Virus record (IMG/VR): IMGVR_UViG_3300046820_000391
Span: 1-36,684 of that record
DNA length: 36,684 bases
Strand: one strand, 5' to 3'
From: a virus
Part shown: positions 28,440 to 36,684 of the stretch, piece after piece
Layout: each line of letters begins with the position of its first letter
Position numbering within the stretch: position 1 is the first letter of the stretch
The notes under the pieces: generated by a model
Database searches by the model: none
What the model saw: the letters and a program-made list of their open reading frames with translations, nothing else
Told to the model about the DNA's origin: nothing
Position numbers and translations under genes: made by a program

Positions 28440-29033
28440 TTACGCGAGGTTTGGGAACATTTGTTTAATTGCATTTACCCGCTGCGTCTTGTCGCCACCA
28501 AGGTTACCCTTGGGTGTTACAGTCGTGCCATTGCCATTCCCACCAGTGGCTCCACCACCAGAGTTCGCGGGTGCGGAAACGAAGTGCTTGCCTTCATCAC
28601 CAGCGGCCCATTCAGCAATCGCCTCATTCAGCGGTTTATCACCCATAAGTGCGGAGTATTGACCATTGTCTGCCATCAACTTGGTTTGCGACTTCAGCAT
28701 GGCCTTTGCTGCCGTCATAAATTCAGGTTTGATACCAGCCTTTAGCATTGCATCGTTTAATCCGTTGTCGATCAGATAAGACTGAAGCGCACCATCCTTT
28801 TCGGTCAGGTTTGCTTGCAACTGTTCAATCGTCTTCGCGTTATCCTTTGCAACCTTGTCGAGTTGCGACTTAAGCGTTTCATTTTCAGTTTGAAGCGCCA
28901 TAAAATCGTTTGGGTCGATCTCCACGCCTTTTGCTTTCGCTCTGGCAATTTTGACTTCCCTTAAAAGTTCAGCGTTTTTGGCATTCATTGCCTCCATCGC
29001 TTCTTCTAACTCTGCAATCCGTTCTTCACTCAT
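28440..29033 (-). CDS. Capsid scaffold protein
   Basis: 197 residues from ATG 29033 (GAGGAC upstream); an in-frame extension to 29063 has no site. A long coiled coil (MSEERIAELEEAMEAMNAKNAELL ... KSQLDKVAKDNAKTIEQL) fills the first half. It ends with a Gly/Asn-rich linker and a basic helical tip (QRVNAIKQMFPNL), the typical build of phage scaffold proteins that bind the capsid protein by the C-terminus. It stands immediately before the capsid gene. Confidence 0.85.
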   Translation of the reverse strand: MSEERIAELEEAMEAMNAKNAELLREVKIARAKAKGVEIDPNDFMALQTENETLKSQLDKVAKDNAKTIEQLQANLTEKDGALQSYLIDNGLNDAMLKAGIKPEFMTAAKAMLKSQTKLMADNGQYSALMGDKPLNEAIAEWAAGDEGKHFVSAPANSGGGATGGNGNGTTVTPKGNLGGDKTQRVNAIKQMFPNLA

Positions 29034-29056
29034 AGATTTGTCCTCTGGACTTGGTT

Positions 29057-29081
29057 GCCCCACGGGGGCGGTTTATGCCGC
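29057..29081 (-). promoter_or_regulatory. Leader structures before the scaffold gene
   Basis: The 123-base gap between the gene ending at 29157 and the scaffold start holds two short stems on the minus strand: GCGG-CATAAA-CCGC (29081-29068) and GCCCC-CGT-GGGGC (29069-29057), which cannot both form fully. Upstream are AT-rich sequences (TTGATA near 29158, TATAGT near 29132) with a 19-base gap that might be a late promoter, but the fit is poor. Confidence 0.35.
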
Positions 29082-29156
29082 AGCACAGCCTTGGCGTAAC
29101 TTCTTTATTATCACGATAAATACGCAATTACTATAGGTGCGATAATTTGTTAAATA

Positions 29157-29414
29157 TCAATATATAACGCCAGCCTCACTATCCAGTTGAGGCTCATCCA
29201 TCTCAATACCCATTTCTTGTGCAGTGTAAAATTCGATCATCCCAACTGACGGCATATATTCCGCTTTCTTTTGGGCCTCAAAAAACGCCATTTCAGCAAG
29301 GGCGATGACACCATCTTCAAATGGCTTACCATCCGGCTGCTTACTCTTGGCGGTGAATGTGCCATCTGCATAAGCCACCTCATAGGTGCTGACGCCAACG
29401 TCAACGACAAACAT
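29157..29414 (-). CDS. Hypothetical protein, 85 aa
   Basis: ATG 29414 overlaps the stop of the MuF gene by one base and has AAGGAGGG eight bases upstream. Small alpha/beta protein (MFVVDVGVSTYEVAYADGTF; FEDGVIALAEMAFFEAQKK) with no known motif. It lies between the MuF head protein and the scaffold, so it may be a head accessory. Confidence 0.65.
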   Translation of the reverse strand: MFVVDVGVSTYEVAYADGTFTAKSKQPDGKPFEDGVIALAEMAFFEAQKKAEYMPSVGMIEFYTAQEMGIEMDEPQLDSEAGVIY

Positions 29415-31294
29415 CAATCAACCCTCCTTAGAATTTCAAGCATAAAGCGGAAATACTCTGGGTCTTGATCAGCAAATGATTTGGCATCTGCCAGCATCCG
29501 CTCAATGCCCATAGTCAGCAATTCAGTTGATGCACGCTGATATACCTTGCCCATGTAATGACTGCCGCCGCGCTTTTTCCATTCATCCTCATAGGCAACC
29601 TCATGACGCCCAAAAACTTTGCTGCCCGTCAGGACGCGCAGTTGCCTTGGCTGCTCCCCATTGGCGCGTTTGGCAAGGAATGCCTTGGTTTTCCGGCTGA
29701 CATCAGGGTGTGAATACTCAATATCATGCACAATTTCATGCACGATAACGGAAACACTGGTGTCCTTGTTGATGTGAATGGCACGGCTTTGGTTTTGATA
29801 AAAAGCGCGATTACCCCTCACCCCATTGACCTTGATGCCAGTTGGCATGATGTCACGATGGACAAGCATGGCAACCAAAGACGATGCTTCTGTAACGCTC
29901 TTGCGATAGTTTGTGTTGTAACCGCGAACAACAATATCATCAGGGTTACCACGCATTTCATTCGGCAAAGCAAGGATGCGAACCATGCGATCACGTTCAG
30001 CAACTTCAATCGCCCTGAATTTCTTAACAGTCTCATTATATGTGTCTTGGGCAGCAATAGCTATTTTGCGCTTTTCTAAATCTCTGCTGCCAGTGGCATA
30101 GAAATCCTTTGCCGCTTCATCCAAGGCTTTACCTTCAGCATTCATTTGTGCCTTGGTCGCTTCGTATTCAGGCACAAACTTAAAGGCTTTGACATCTACA
30201 ATAGTCTTGTCGATGTCGCTCATGCGCGGCTGTGGCGCTGCCATTGGCTTAGGTGCAGCCTTGGTCGCGCCATATTGTGCTTTCAACTGCGCCAAAGTCA
30301 GTGGGTTCCCGCGCTGATCAAGCAACTGGTTTAACGTAATCTTTCCGCTGCGCCAAAGTTCTGCACGGCCTTTGCCAAGCATCTTATCTGCAAATTCGGG
30401 TGGTTTGTTTTTCAGAAATTGATCGAACGTCAGGTCGGCGGCAACATAGCCATCCATGCTGGCACGGGTCGCTGGCTCAACCTTGTCTTTGATCTTGCCG
30501 CCCGTCAGTTCTTCAAATGACTTCGTGATGGGTATGAAGCTGCTTCGGCAGTTCCAATGCGCGGGTGGGCCACCGTTCCACGGGATTTTGTGACCGATGG
30601 GTTTGAAATCAGGGTAACTCCATGTCTTGCCCGAACGTGCCATGCAAATTTCGCTGGTGCGGCTATCAAGGGTCGAAACCCATTGCACTGCCTTAATGAT
30701 GTTGGCGTTGGCTTCCAGTGATGCCAGCCTTGCGTCCTTTGCTACAGTCTGAACGGCTGTGCGGGTAATCGCCATTGCATCGCGCCGTGCCTTGGCAATC
30801 GGTTGACCACCCTTGTCGCCAACGCCAATAAGTTCCTTGGCAATCTGTGCGTTGGTCTGCCCAAGCGATACGCCGTTTTTAACGGTGCGCTCAATGTCGA
30901 AACGTGCGCTTTCGGTCAAACGGGCGAACCAGTTGCCCATCGTTGCGCCTTGTATCAGGCTGCTTTGTGCAACACTTTCCAACACGGTCACAGGGGGCAG
31001 CACAGCGTCGATGCCGACGTTTACCATGCTATCCCTAAAGAAACCTGCTTCCGCTGCCGTCAGGTCGCTTAAATCAGGTTCTTTGACTGTTACGATCTCT
31101 TTCAGTTCAGCAATCGCCTTATCCAAACGCTTGCCTTGGTATTCTGTAAGCTCCTTGCCCTTCAGTTGCTTTTGCAACGCAGCGGCAATGCTATCAAGCT
31201 GCTTATTGAGGGCAGCACTTTGCCCAGCAATCACCCGCTCTAATAGCAGTTGCCGGATGATGGTCAGGTCAAGGAGTTTGTCCGATACGTTCAT
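29414..31294 (-). CDS. MuF/SPP1-gp7-like head protein fused to a zincin-like metallopeptidase domain
   Basis: 626 residues. The first 160 are helical and pack against the portal in this family. The MuF domain spans about 165-256: STLDSRTSEICMARSGKTW and PPAHWNCRSSFIP are its hallmarks. After a helical linker the C-terminal part (about 430-626) holds HEIVH (residues 519-523) in IVHEIVHDIEYSH, the HExxH zinc motif of zincins, and a candidate third ligand in ASTELLTMGIERM (E591). The domain could be a virion-carried protease or toxin injected with DNA, or a head-maturation protease. No other head protease gene was found. Confidence 0.88.
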   Translation of the reverse strand: MNVSDKLLDLTIIRQLLLERVIAGQSAALNKQLDSIAAALQKQLKGKELTEYQGKRLDKAIAELKEIVTVKEPDLSDLTAAEAGFFRDSMVNVGIDAVLPPVTVLESVAQSSLIQGATMGNWFARLTESARFDIERTVKNGVSLGQTNAQIAKELIGVGDKGGQPIAKARRDAMAITRTAVQTVAKDARLASLEANANIIKAVQWVSTLDSRTSEICMARSGKTWSYPDFKPIGHKIPWNGGPPAHWNCRSSFIPITKSFEELTGGKIKDKVEPATRASMDGYVAADLTFDQFLKNKPPEFADKMLGKGRAELWRSGKITLNQLLDQRGNPLTLAQLKAQYGATKAAPKPMAAPQPRMSDIDKTIVDVKAFKFVPEYEATKAQMNAEGKALDEAAKDFYATGSRDLEKRKIAIAAQDTYNETVKKFRAIEVAERDRMVRILALPNEMRGNPDDIVVRGYNTNYRKSVTEASSLVAMLVHRDIMPTGIKVNGVRGNRAFYQNQSRAIHINKDTSVSVIVHEIVHDIEYSHPDVSRKTKAFLAKRANGEQPRQLRVLTGSKVFGRHEVAYEDEWKKRGGSHYMGKVYQRASTELLTMGIERMLADAKSFADQDPEYFRFMLEILRRVD

Positions 31295-31647
31295 GCCGTA
31301 GGCGCTTCTACCTCAACCCATGCCAATGTAGCTTCGTCCCAGATATACAGTTTGCCGTCATCTGGATATGGTGTCGGCGCGTCCCACAAAAAGGTATCTT
31401 CGTTCAGCGCCCATGATGCGAACGGCTGTGGCGGGATGAAGGCATCGCGCTCTGCGTCGTATGTATAACCAATGCCAGCATAATTCATACGAAGCGGACG
31501 GCCTTCGGGATGCTGGCCACCATAGGTGTTGTATGATGTCTGCACCCAAAGCGATGGGTCGCCAAATAGTCCCGTGTCGATAACGTCTTGGTCGATAACC
31601 AGAACCTCTGTGACAACCCCGTGGATAACCTTTGCAAAATGAGCCAT
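31291..31647 (-). CDS. Conserved virion-associated protein, 118 aa
   Basis: HFAKVIHGVVTEVLVIDQDVI, WVQTSYNTYGGQHP, MNYAGIGYTYDAERDAFIPP and YPDDGKLYIWDE match a short protein common in marine and freshwater phages. It is taken as structural because it occurs in virion gene clusters; no activity is known. It overlaps the MuF gene by 4 bases and follows the glycine-rich fibre, so it may attach to or fold that fibre. Confidence 0.78.
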   Translation of the reverse strand: MAHFAKVIHGVVTEVLVIDQDVIDTGLFGDPSLWVQTSYNTYGGQHPEGRPLRMNYAGIGYTYDAERDAFIPPQPFASWALNEDTFLWDAPTPYPDDGKLYIWDEATLAWVEVEAPTA

Positions 31648-31656
31648 ATGATGTCC

Positions 31657-34410
31657 TTAAAATGCAATCGTGCCGGACGAAGTGAATGTATAAATCGTGA
31701 GACCGCCGGAAGTCGTTACGACAGGAGAACCAGTTGTATAAACAGCAGCAACTGCTGATGAAATAATTACTACACCAGAGCCGCCGTTTGCGTTTGAACC
31801 AGCGCCGCCACCCGTGTTCGCGCCGCCATTCGTTCCAGTTGTCGCAGAGCCATTGCCGCCGCCGCCAATGCCGCCTACGCCGGAACCATATGTGCTTCCA
31901 CCAGCACCGCCACCAGCGTAAAAGACAGACGCGCCAGTGATTGTGCTTTCTTTACCAGCGCCGCCATTTTGAGCCGAACCATTAAAGGAACTGTTGGCAG
32001 CAGCGCCAGCACCGCCGCCGCTACCACCTGTGATGCGTGTAAAATCACTTTGATACGAACCAGCACCACCAGCGTTGCCGAAACCGCCAGAGCTTGATGT
32101 GGGTTGTTGCCCTGCACCACCGCCGCCAAGCCACCAACCGCCGCCGCCAGAACCTCCGGCCAAACCAGCATTATTACCGCCGCCACCGCCGCCGCCAAGG
32201 GCAGTTAAGGCGTTAAAGGTGCTGTTTGCGCCGCTAGTTCCACTTACATCGCCCGTGGCAGCCGACGCAGTTCCCCCAGCACCCACAGTGACCGTATAGA
32301 CAGTCAAACCTGTTAAAGTGGCGCTTCCTGTGACAAAGCCACCGCCGCCGCCGCCGCCGCCGCCGGAACCGTTGCTGTTGTAACGCCCACCACCGCCGCC
32401 GCCGCCCACGAGCAAATAAGTAACTGAAGCGTTATTTCCCGTGAAATTTCCAATTATACTAACCCAAGAATTTTCTGCCGTTTTGAGCATCTGAATTGAG
32501 TTATTTGGTTGCACTTGGGGCGATGGAAGCGGAACCGGAAAATTGTTTACAAAAATAGAAACGCCTGATGCGCTCAAAGTTATAGGGTTTGTTCCCCTAT
32601 TCACAATCGTCACCAGCGTCCCAATCGGAAACGCAACCGACGCATTTGTCGGTATTGTGATTGTCTGTGCGCCAGTGTTTGCAGAATAGATGTGTTTGCC
32701 AGCGTCACCGATGACAAGCGTGTAGTTGCCATTTTGTATGTTCTGCGGATATGAAACAGCAGTGCTTCCGCCGCTTCCGCTTGATGCAGCAGTAAGGCGA
32801 CCTTGTGCGTCCACCGTGATATTTGCGTTGGTATAGCTTCCTGCGCTCACCGAAGTGTTTGCCAGCGCGATGGTTCCGCTTGACGTTATTGTCCCGCCTG
32901 AAAGCCCTGTGCCAGCCGTAATGGAAGTGACCGTTCCTGTGTTGGACGTATAGCCATTTGGGTTTGTCGCATTGTAAGGCGTGTAACCAAGGCCATCAGT
33001 GACGTTTGCAGATGTCAGGGCCAGTGTGCCGCCAAGGGTCAAAGAGCCAGACGATGAAATACTGCCTGTAAGCGTTAAACCGCTAACAGTTCCAGTTCCG
33101 CTTACCGAGGTTACTGTGCCTACATTTGTGGTATATCCAGCAGGGTTGGTGGCATTGTAAGGTGTGTATCCCAGCGCCGTTACAATAGACTTCTTTTCCC
33201 ACAGGCTTGTCGATGTGTTGTAAAATATACCATCATTGTTTGCAGGAGATACCGCAGAAACATCGTGCAGTTCATCCAGTTCGTATCCGTTCTGCACAGT
33301 GACAAACAAGCGGCCAGATGTGGCATGGCTTTTGATACAACGCGCAACATAGACCATGTGAAGCGGGGCAACAGGCTTGGTCGCAGTTAATCCCCCAGCC
33401 GTTGAGCCGGAAAGGTAAAGCTGTGCGCCAGCAGTAAATGCGGATGTATTGATGTTCTCAATGATGCCGAGGCTGGTCACCCATCCCTCTGCGCCGTTCG
33501 CAATGGCTTCCGCAACAATGCCGAGCGTCCGTGCAGATGTTGCGTCACCCGTAGCAAGCGCCAATGCAACTGTAGGACGCTGCCCCTGCGCTCCATTGGT
33601 GTAAACAACCTGCCCCTTGGTTAGCGCCGCGCCTGTGCCGTTATAAACAAGAACCTGTTGCGATTGCCCTACCTCTTGAACGACATTGCCGCCCTTAAGC
33701 GTGTATGACAGGCCACCCTCACCATCATTGAAATATAGGCGACCAGTAGCGGGGGTGACCGTCGCTGTCGTGTCAAACTGCACAAAGTCAGGCGATGATA
33801 TGCCGCCCGTGATGCCTGTCAGTGATGTAATATCAGCGTTAGCACCTGATGCAGCAGCGCCAAGGTTTGACCGCGCATTTACCGCCGTGGTCGCGCCAGT
33901 GCCTCCATTGGCAATGCCAAGTGTGCCAGTGATTTGTGTCGATAGGTCAATGCCTGACAATGTGCCGCCAAGCGTTAAGCTGCCGGATGATGTGACCGCG
34001 CCTGTCAGCGTCAGGCCATTAACTGTGCCTGTGCCAGATACCGAAGTCACTGTGCCGACGTTGCTCGTGTATCCAGCGGGGTTGCTTGCGTTGTATGGCG
34101 TATAGCCCAAGCCGCCTGTGATGTCGCCAGATGTAAGCGCCAACGTGCCGCCAAGGGTGAGCGAACCAGATGTGGTTACCGTTCCTGATAGCGTCAGGCC
34201 GCTAACGCTGCCCGTGCCTGATACGCTTGTGACGGTTCCAGAGCCGCCGCCACCACCCGCGCCAATTTCGACAATGCTTTGCGTCCCATCGTCTTTTTTC
34301 AGGAACAGCTTGCCATCATAGGTGTTGATGGCAAGTTCGCCCAACGCGAGGTCGTTAATCGCAGGAACCTTTGCGGGAACCGCGCTTCGCTTAAACTTCA
34401 TCAACGCCAT
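31657..34410 (-). CDS. Large glycine-rich fibre/adhesin
   Basis: 917 residues. N-terminal MALMKFKRSAVPAKVPAIND and LALGELAINTYDGKLFLKK form the attachment part common in phage fibres. Residues 55-500 carry repeats of the type GTVTSVSGTGTVSGLTLTG, SGSLTLGGTL and LGYTPYNATNP. The last 250 residues are mostly glycine (GGGGGGGRYNSNGSGGGGG and more) ending in YTFTSSGTI, as in glycine-rich adhesin domains that may form polyglycine helices. It is probably a receptor-binding fibre. Its place inside the head module is odd. Confidence 0.87.
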   Translation of the reverse strand: MALMKFKRSAVPAKVPAINDLALGELAINTYDGKLFLKKDDGTQSIVEIGAGGGGGSGTVTSVSGTGSVSGLTLSGTVTTSGSLTLGGTLALTSGDITGGLGYTPYNASNPAGYTSNVGTVTSVSGTGTVNGLTLTGAVTSSGSLTLGGTLSGIDLSTQITGTLGIANGGTGATTAVNARSNLGAAASGANADITSLTGITGGISSPDFVQFDTTATVTPATGRLYFNDGEGGLSYTLKGGNVVQEVGQSQQVLVYNGTGAALTKGQVVYTNGAQGQRPTVALALATGDATSARTLGIVAEAIANGAEGWVTSLGIIENINTSAFTAGAQLYLSGSTAGGLTATKPVAPLHMVYVARCIKSHATSGRLFVTVQNGYELDELHDVSAVSPANNDGIFYNTSTSLWEKKSIVTALGYTPYNATNPAGYTTNVGTVTSVSGTGTVSGLTLTGSISSSGSLTLGGTLALTSANVTDGLGYTPYNATNPNGYTSNTGTVTSITAGTGLSGGTITSSGTIALANTSVSAGSYTNANITVDAQGRLTAASSGSGGSTAVSYPQNIQNGNYTLVIGDAGKHIYSANTGAQTITIPTNASVAFPIGTLVTIVNRGTNPITLSASGVSIFVNNFPVPLPSPQVQPNNSIQMLKTAENSWVSIIGNFTGNNASVTYLLVGGGGGGGRYNSNGSGGGGGGGGGFVTGSATLTGLTVYTVTVGAGGTASAATGDVSGTSGANSTFNALTALGGGGGGGNNAGLAGGSGGGGWWLGGGGAGQQPTSSSGGFGNAGGAGSYQSDFTRITGGSGGGAGAAANSSFNGSAQNGGAGKESTITGASVFYAGGGAGGSTYGSGVGGIGGGGNGSATTGTNGGANTGGGAGSNANGGSGVVIISSAVAAVYTTGSPVVTTSGGLTIYTFTSSGTIAF

Positions 34411-34447
34411 GTGGCTTCCCCTTGTTGCTATGTAGCTGGGCTAATCT

Positions 34448-35143
34448 TTAATACGTTCCGCCGTCAAAAATGCCAGCGCCATTTATCCATATTCCTGTTT
34501 CGGCGTTATACTGCAAAACATCGAAGTCGGAAACATCTGTTATCGAAACATCTGTTAAATCAGACAAGGATGTTGCGCCACCACCTCCGCCACCGCCGCC
34601 GTAAAAGCCGCTGACCTTGGGCTTGGGCAATTCAATCTGAAACTCTTGCCCGTCGGTCAGTGTTATCCAGAAAGACGTATCGTCGCGCTGTTCCACCAAT
34701 GCCACGCCAACGCCGTCGGAACCAGCAGCACCAGCAGCACCGTCACGACCATTGCTACCATCGCGGCCATCCCGACCATCAGCACCATCGCGGCCATCGC
34801 TTCCAGCAGGGCCAATAAGTGAAGCACGGTTGACTTCAAACCAGACATCAACGGCAAGCTGTATTTCCTCATCTGTGGGTGGGCGTCCTTGCTGTCCGTC
34901 CTGTCCGTCGCGTCCGTCCTGTCCGTCGGCTGGCTGGGTGATGTTTTCTTGCAGCCAAGCGACAGCAGCAGACTTGATTTGTTCGTCAGTAATAGGAGGT
35001 GCATCTTCGCCCCGTTCACCTTGTGGCCCAGCTTCGCCTTGTGGCCCTGCGACCATCGTGCGTGACATAGCGTCGTTGGTGCGCTGATTTAACGCAGCAA
35101 CAGCCTCCACAAGTGAGGCAATGATTTCCTCACTGACCGCCAC
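34448..35143 (-). CDS. Collagen-like structural protein
   Basis: 231 residues from GTG 35143. Three Gly-X-Y stretches (GPQGEAGPQGERGED; DGQDGRDGQDGQQG; GSDGRDGADGRDGRDGSNG) can form collagen triple helices; they separate short helical parts. The C-terminal part has SFWITLTDGQEFQIELP, a (Gly)8 run and a beta segment (DLTDVSITDVSDF). Likely a trimeric fibre or fibre-attachment protein. It lies between the portal and glycine-rich fibre genes. Confidence 0.85.
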   Translation of the reverse strand: MAVSEEIIASLVEAVAALNQRTNDAMSRTMVAGPQGEAGPQGERGEDAPPITDEQIKSAAVAWLQENITQPADGQDGRDGQDGQQGRPPTDEEIQLAVDVWFEVNRASLIGPAGSDGRDGADGRDGRDGSNGRDGAAGAAGSDGVGVALVEQRDDTSFWITLTDGQEFQIELPKPKVSGFYGGGGGGGGATSLSDLTDVSITDVSDFDVLQYNAETGIWINGAGIFDGGTY

Positions 35144-35146
35144 GGC

Positions 35147-36655
35147 CTAAAGCCCCAAACGGCTGCGGATGTTATCAAGCAATCCGTTATCAGGCGCAAC
35201 GTCATTGGAAGCGACAGGCATGTCAGGCGATTGTGCATCAAAGCTTGGGCCAGCGTCAGCCAACTGCGCTTCATATTCCTCATATTCCATGTCGGGTGAA
35301 ATAAGTTCACCGCGCTGGAAGTTATCGAATAGAACCGAAAGCGGCATTGCATCGCCTTGATATGCGCCAAGCAATGCTGTGACCATCTGCGGGGCCATAC
35401 GTGCAGCGCCGAAGTCGGTGTTAAGGTGAAACTCTGCCTCTTGTGGTGCGCCAACCCATTCAGCCATCCAGTTTAGAACGCGCTCAATGGCGTCAGATGC
35501 AGAACGACTGATTGACGCAAGCACAGAGCGTTCGCCAGCGGTCTTCAATTCGACCGTGCCAAAGGCTTCAGCGGTGCGCTTATCGTCGGCAAGCATCCGT
35601 GCGCCAAGCACTGCCATGCGCTGTTCTTTATCCTTCAGGGCTTCACGCAATGTCTTCAGGCCATCGCCCTTAAATTCGAGATAACCAGCGTTGGCGGCAG
35701 GGTCGGGAAATATCCACGCGCTCATTGAGCCGACCGAAAGCGTTGCACCTTCAGGTAACTGCACACCAGCAACATATGGCGTCGGCAAACCAGTAAAGTG
35801 CAAGCCATGCTCATAATCGGCGCTGTTGCGATAGTGACCAAGGTTCGTATCCACCAAGTCAAGCAATGGCGGTTTCTGCACTGTGGCAGTCGCGCTGTTG
35901 GCTCCAAGGATGACGAACGGGATGTAACGCAATGTTCCGCCGTTCTGTATCGGATACACTTCGCTAATCAGTTCGTTGTCGTCGGTCATGACGCGAACGC
36001 GATAGCCTTGCTCCGTCAGGTCAAGGACGCGATATTGCACGACCTGATTGGACGTAAATTCGTCCTCTTGCACATCGACAGTTTCTTTCAGCACTACCAA
36101 CGTTAACACCTGTGCGCCATTGATGTAACTGGTGCGCCAGTTGATGATGCTTTCGGCTGTGTAATACCGCAAGAATGGGCGGATGTTTAACGCTTCGGCA
36201 GCGGCAATCGTGATATTGGTCGGCGCATTGGCTGGATAATCGACCATGATGCCGACGCGACCCACGGCAATCTGTTGCTCCACGACCTGTTCGCTAAATT
36301 CGCGCAGATTATCGCCAGCAAGTGTGATATCTTCAGCATAAGGCTCAATGGCTGTAGGCAGCTTATAAACAGGGTCTTTGGCAAATATCATGCCCGTGAA
36401 GGCATCCAGCGTCCGTGCGCTTGCGTTGAAGAAGCCAGCCCGTTCCTGATACGTGATATATTCAACATCCGTCTGGCCTGTGAGCCGTGGCAGATAATTA
36501 TTTGTGTCGAACGACGGGTTGTAAAGGCTTCCGGTGTATCGCGTATTGCTGACATAGTTCTGGATTAGAGCGTCACGCCCAGCGATGACATCGCGGCAAC
36601 GCTTCCACTTAAAGCGGTTGGCGTCATATTCGGTGTTGGTGTTGGAGACAGACAT
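35147..36655 (-). CDS. Portal protein (DUF4055 family)
   Basis: 502 residues. KWKRCRDVIAGRDALIQNYV, ITYQERAGFFNASARTLDAF and MIFAKDPVY near the start, QIAVGRVGIMVDYP and IRPFLRYYTAESIINWR next, and DTNLGHYRNSADYEHGLHF later are landmarks of DUF4055 portals. The portal forms the ring through which TerL packs DNA. ATG 36655 directly follows a TAA that probably ends terL. GGGGTG upstream is the ribosome site. Confidence 0.9.
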   Translation of the reverse strand: MSVSNTNTEYDANRFKWKRCRDVIAGRDALIQNYVSNTRYTGSLYNPSFDTNNYLPRLTGQTDVEYITYQERAGFFNASARTLDAFTGMIFAKDPVYKLPTAIEPYAEDITLAGDNLREFSEQVVEQQIAVGRVGIMVDYPANAPTNITIAAAEALNIRPFLRYYTAESIINWRTSYINGAQVLTLVVLKETVDVQEDEFTSNQVVQYRVLDLTEQGYRVRVMTDDNELISEVYPIQNGGTLRYIPFVILGANSATATVQKPPLLDLVDTNLGHYRNSADYEHGLHFTGLPTPYVAGVQLPEGATLSVGSMSAWIFPDPAANAGYLEFKGDGLKTLREALKDKEQRMAVLGARMLADDKRTAEAFGTVELKTAGERSVLASISRSASDAIERVLNWMAEWVGAPQEAEFHLNTDFGAARMAPQMVTALLGAYQGDAMPLSVLFDNFQRGELISPDMEYEEYEAQLADAGPSFDAQSPDMPVASNDVAPDNGLLDNIRSRLGL

Positions 36656-36684
36656 TTACACCCCAGAAATTTGAGCAAAGGATA
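36656..36684 (-). CDS. terL: Probable last codons of terL
   Basis: Minus-strand frame reads SFAQISGV then TAA directly abutting the portal ATG. It is the only one of the three frames with a stop here and fits a terL-portal junction. This frame is not in phase with the left-edge terL if the edges were joined without a gap, so a missing piece of length 3n+2 is implied. Confidence 0.35.

Noticed and set aside
27493-28662. Long rightward open frame of 389 codons opposite the major capsid gene
   Set aside because: It mirrors the capsid and scaffold codons, has no ribosome site and its protein has random composition rich in Cys. The leftward frame is a clear capsid gene.
31740-32420. CCGCCGCC-rich tract suspected to be a structural or replication repeat
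   Set aside because: It is the antisense view of glycine codons in the fibre's glycine-rich domain.
1-36684. tRNA, rRNA or insertion sequence
   Set aside because: Gaps between genes are all shorter than about 125 bases and hold the promoters, hairpins and repeats listed; no cloverleaf or terminal inverted repeat with transposase was seen.

Overview
The window is almost the whole genome of a tailed phage with a long non-contractile tail (siphovirus type). Evidence for this is a tape-measure protein of about 1360 residues, a tail-tube protein, a tail terminator, a terminase/portal/MuF/scaffold/capsid head module, and no sheath or baseplate-wedge genes. The host is probably an alphaproteobacterium: the phage carries a GapR/DUF2312-type nucleoid protein, a family known mainly from that class, and an ERF-linked protein that opens with an IGHNQPP-like motif. 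No integrase, excisionase, tRNA, rRNA, CRISPR array or insertion sequence was seen, so a temperate life style is not supported. An XRE-type regulator does sit at the divergent early promoter.

Layout. (a) 1-1540, minus: large terminase (its 3' end runs off the left edge) and small terminase. (b) 1587-5599, minus: regulators, a free-standing DnaA domain IV-like protein, small unknowns, a MazG-like pyrophosphohydrolase, a winged-helix replication protein with an overlapping partner gene, a DUF1064 nuclease-like protein and an XRE regulator. (c) 5600-5692: a divergent control region in which one perfect palindrome can supply the -35 hexamer in both directions. (d) 5693-11962, plus: recombination and replication accessories (ERF annealing protein, HNH-type nuclease, NinB interrupted by a homing-type HNH gene, GapR-like protein, SSB), then a string of very small overlapping genes. 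(e) 11968-12006: a terminator between convergent operons. (f) 11998-36655, minus: read from the right edge leftwards, this holds portal, collagen-like and glycine-rich fibre genes, MuF head protein fused to a zincin, scaffold, major capsid, connectors, tail tube, chaperones, tape measure, distal tail proteins, an S74 fibre, several exported or membrane proteins and a GH19 endolysin.

The left edge cuts terL and the right edge starts at the portal gene, the gene that normally follows terL. The last 29 bases also contain a plausible terL C-terminus ending directly at the portal start codon. The two edges are therefore probably neighbours on a circular or circularly permuted map, with only a short piece of terL missing.

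The most unusual features are cis-acting repeats rather than single genes. Three transcription units share a module of a TTTACA/TTGACA promoter followed by a GGGG-loop-CCCC leader hairpin and a Shine-Dalgarno site. Gene junctions in the rightward operon reuse near-identical stop/ribosome-site/start sequences, so that unrelated proteins share C-termini (KKRELGL, QSK). These junction repeats flank low-GC cassettes, which points to gene gain by recombination at junctions.
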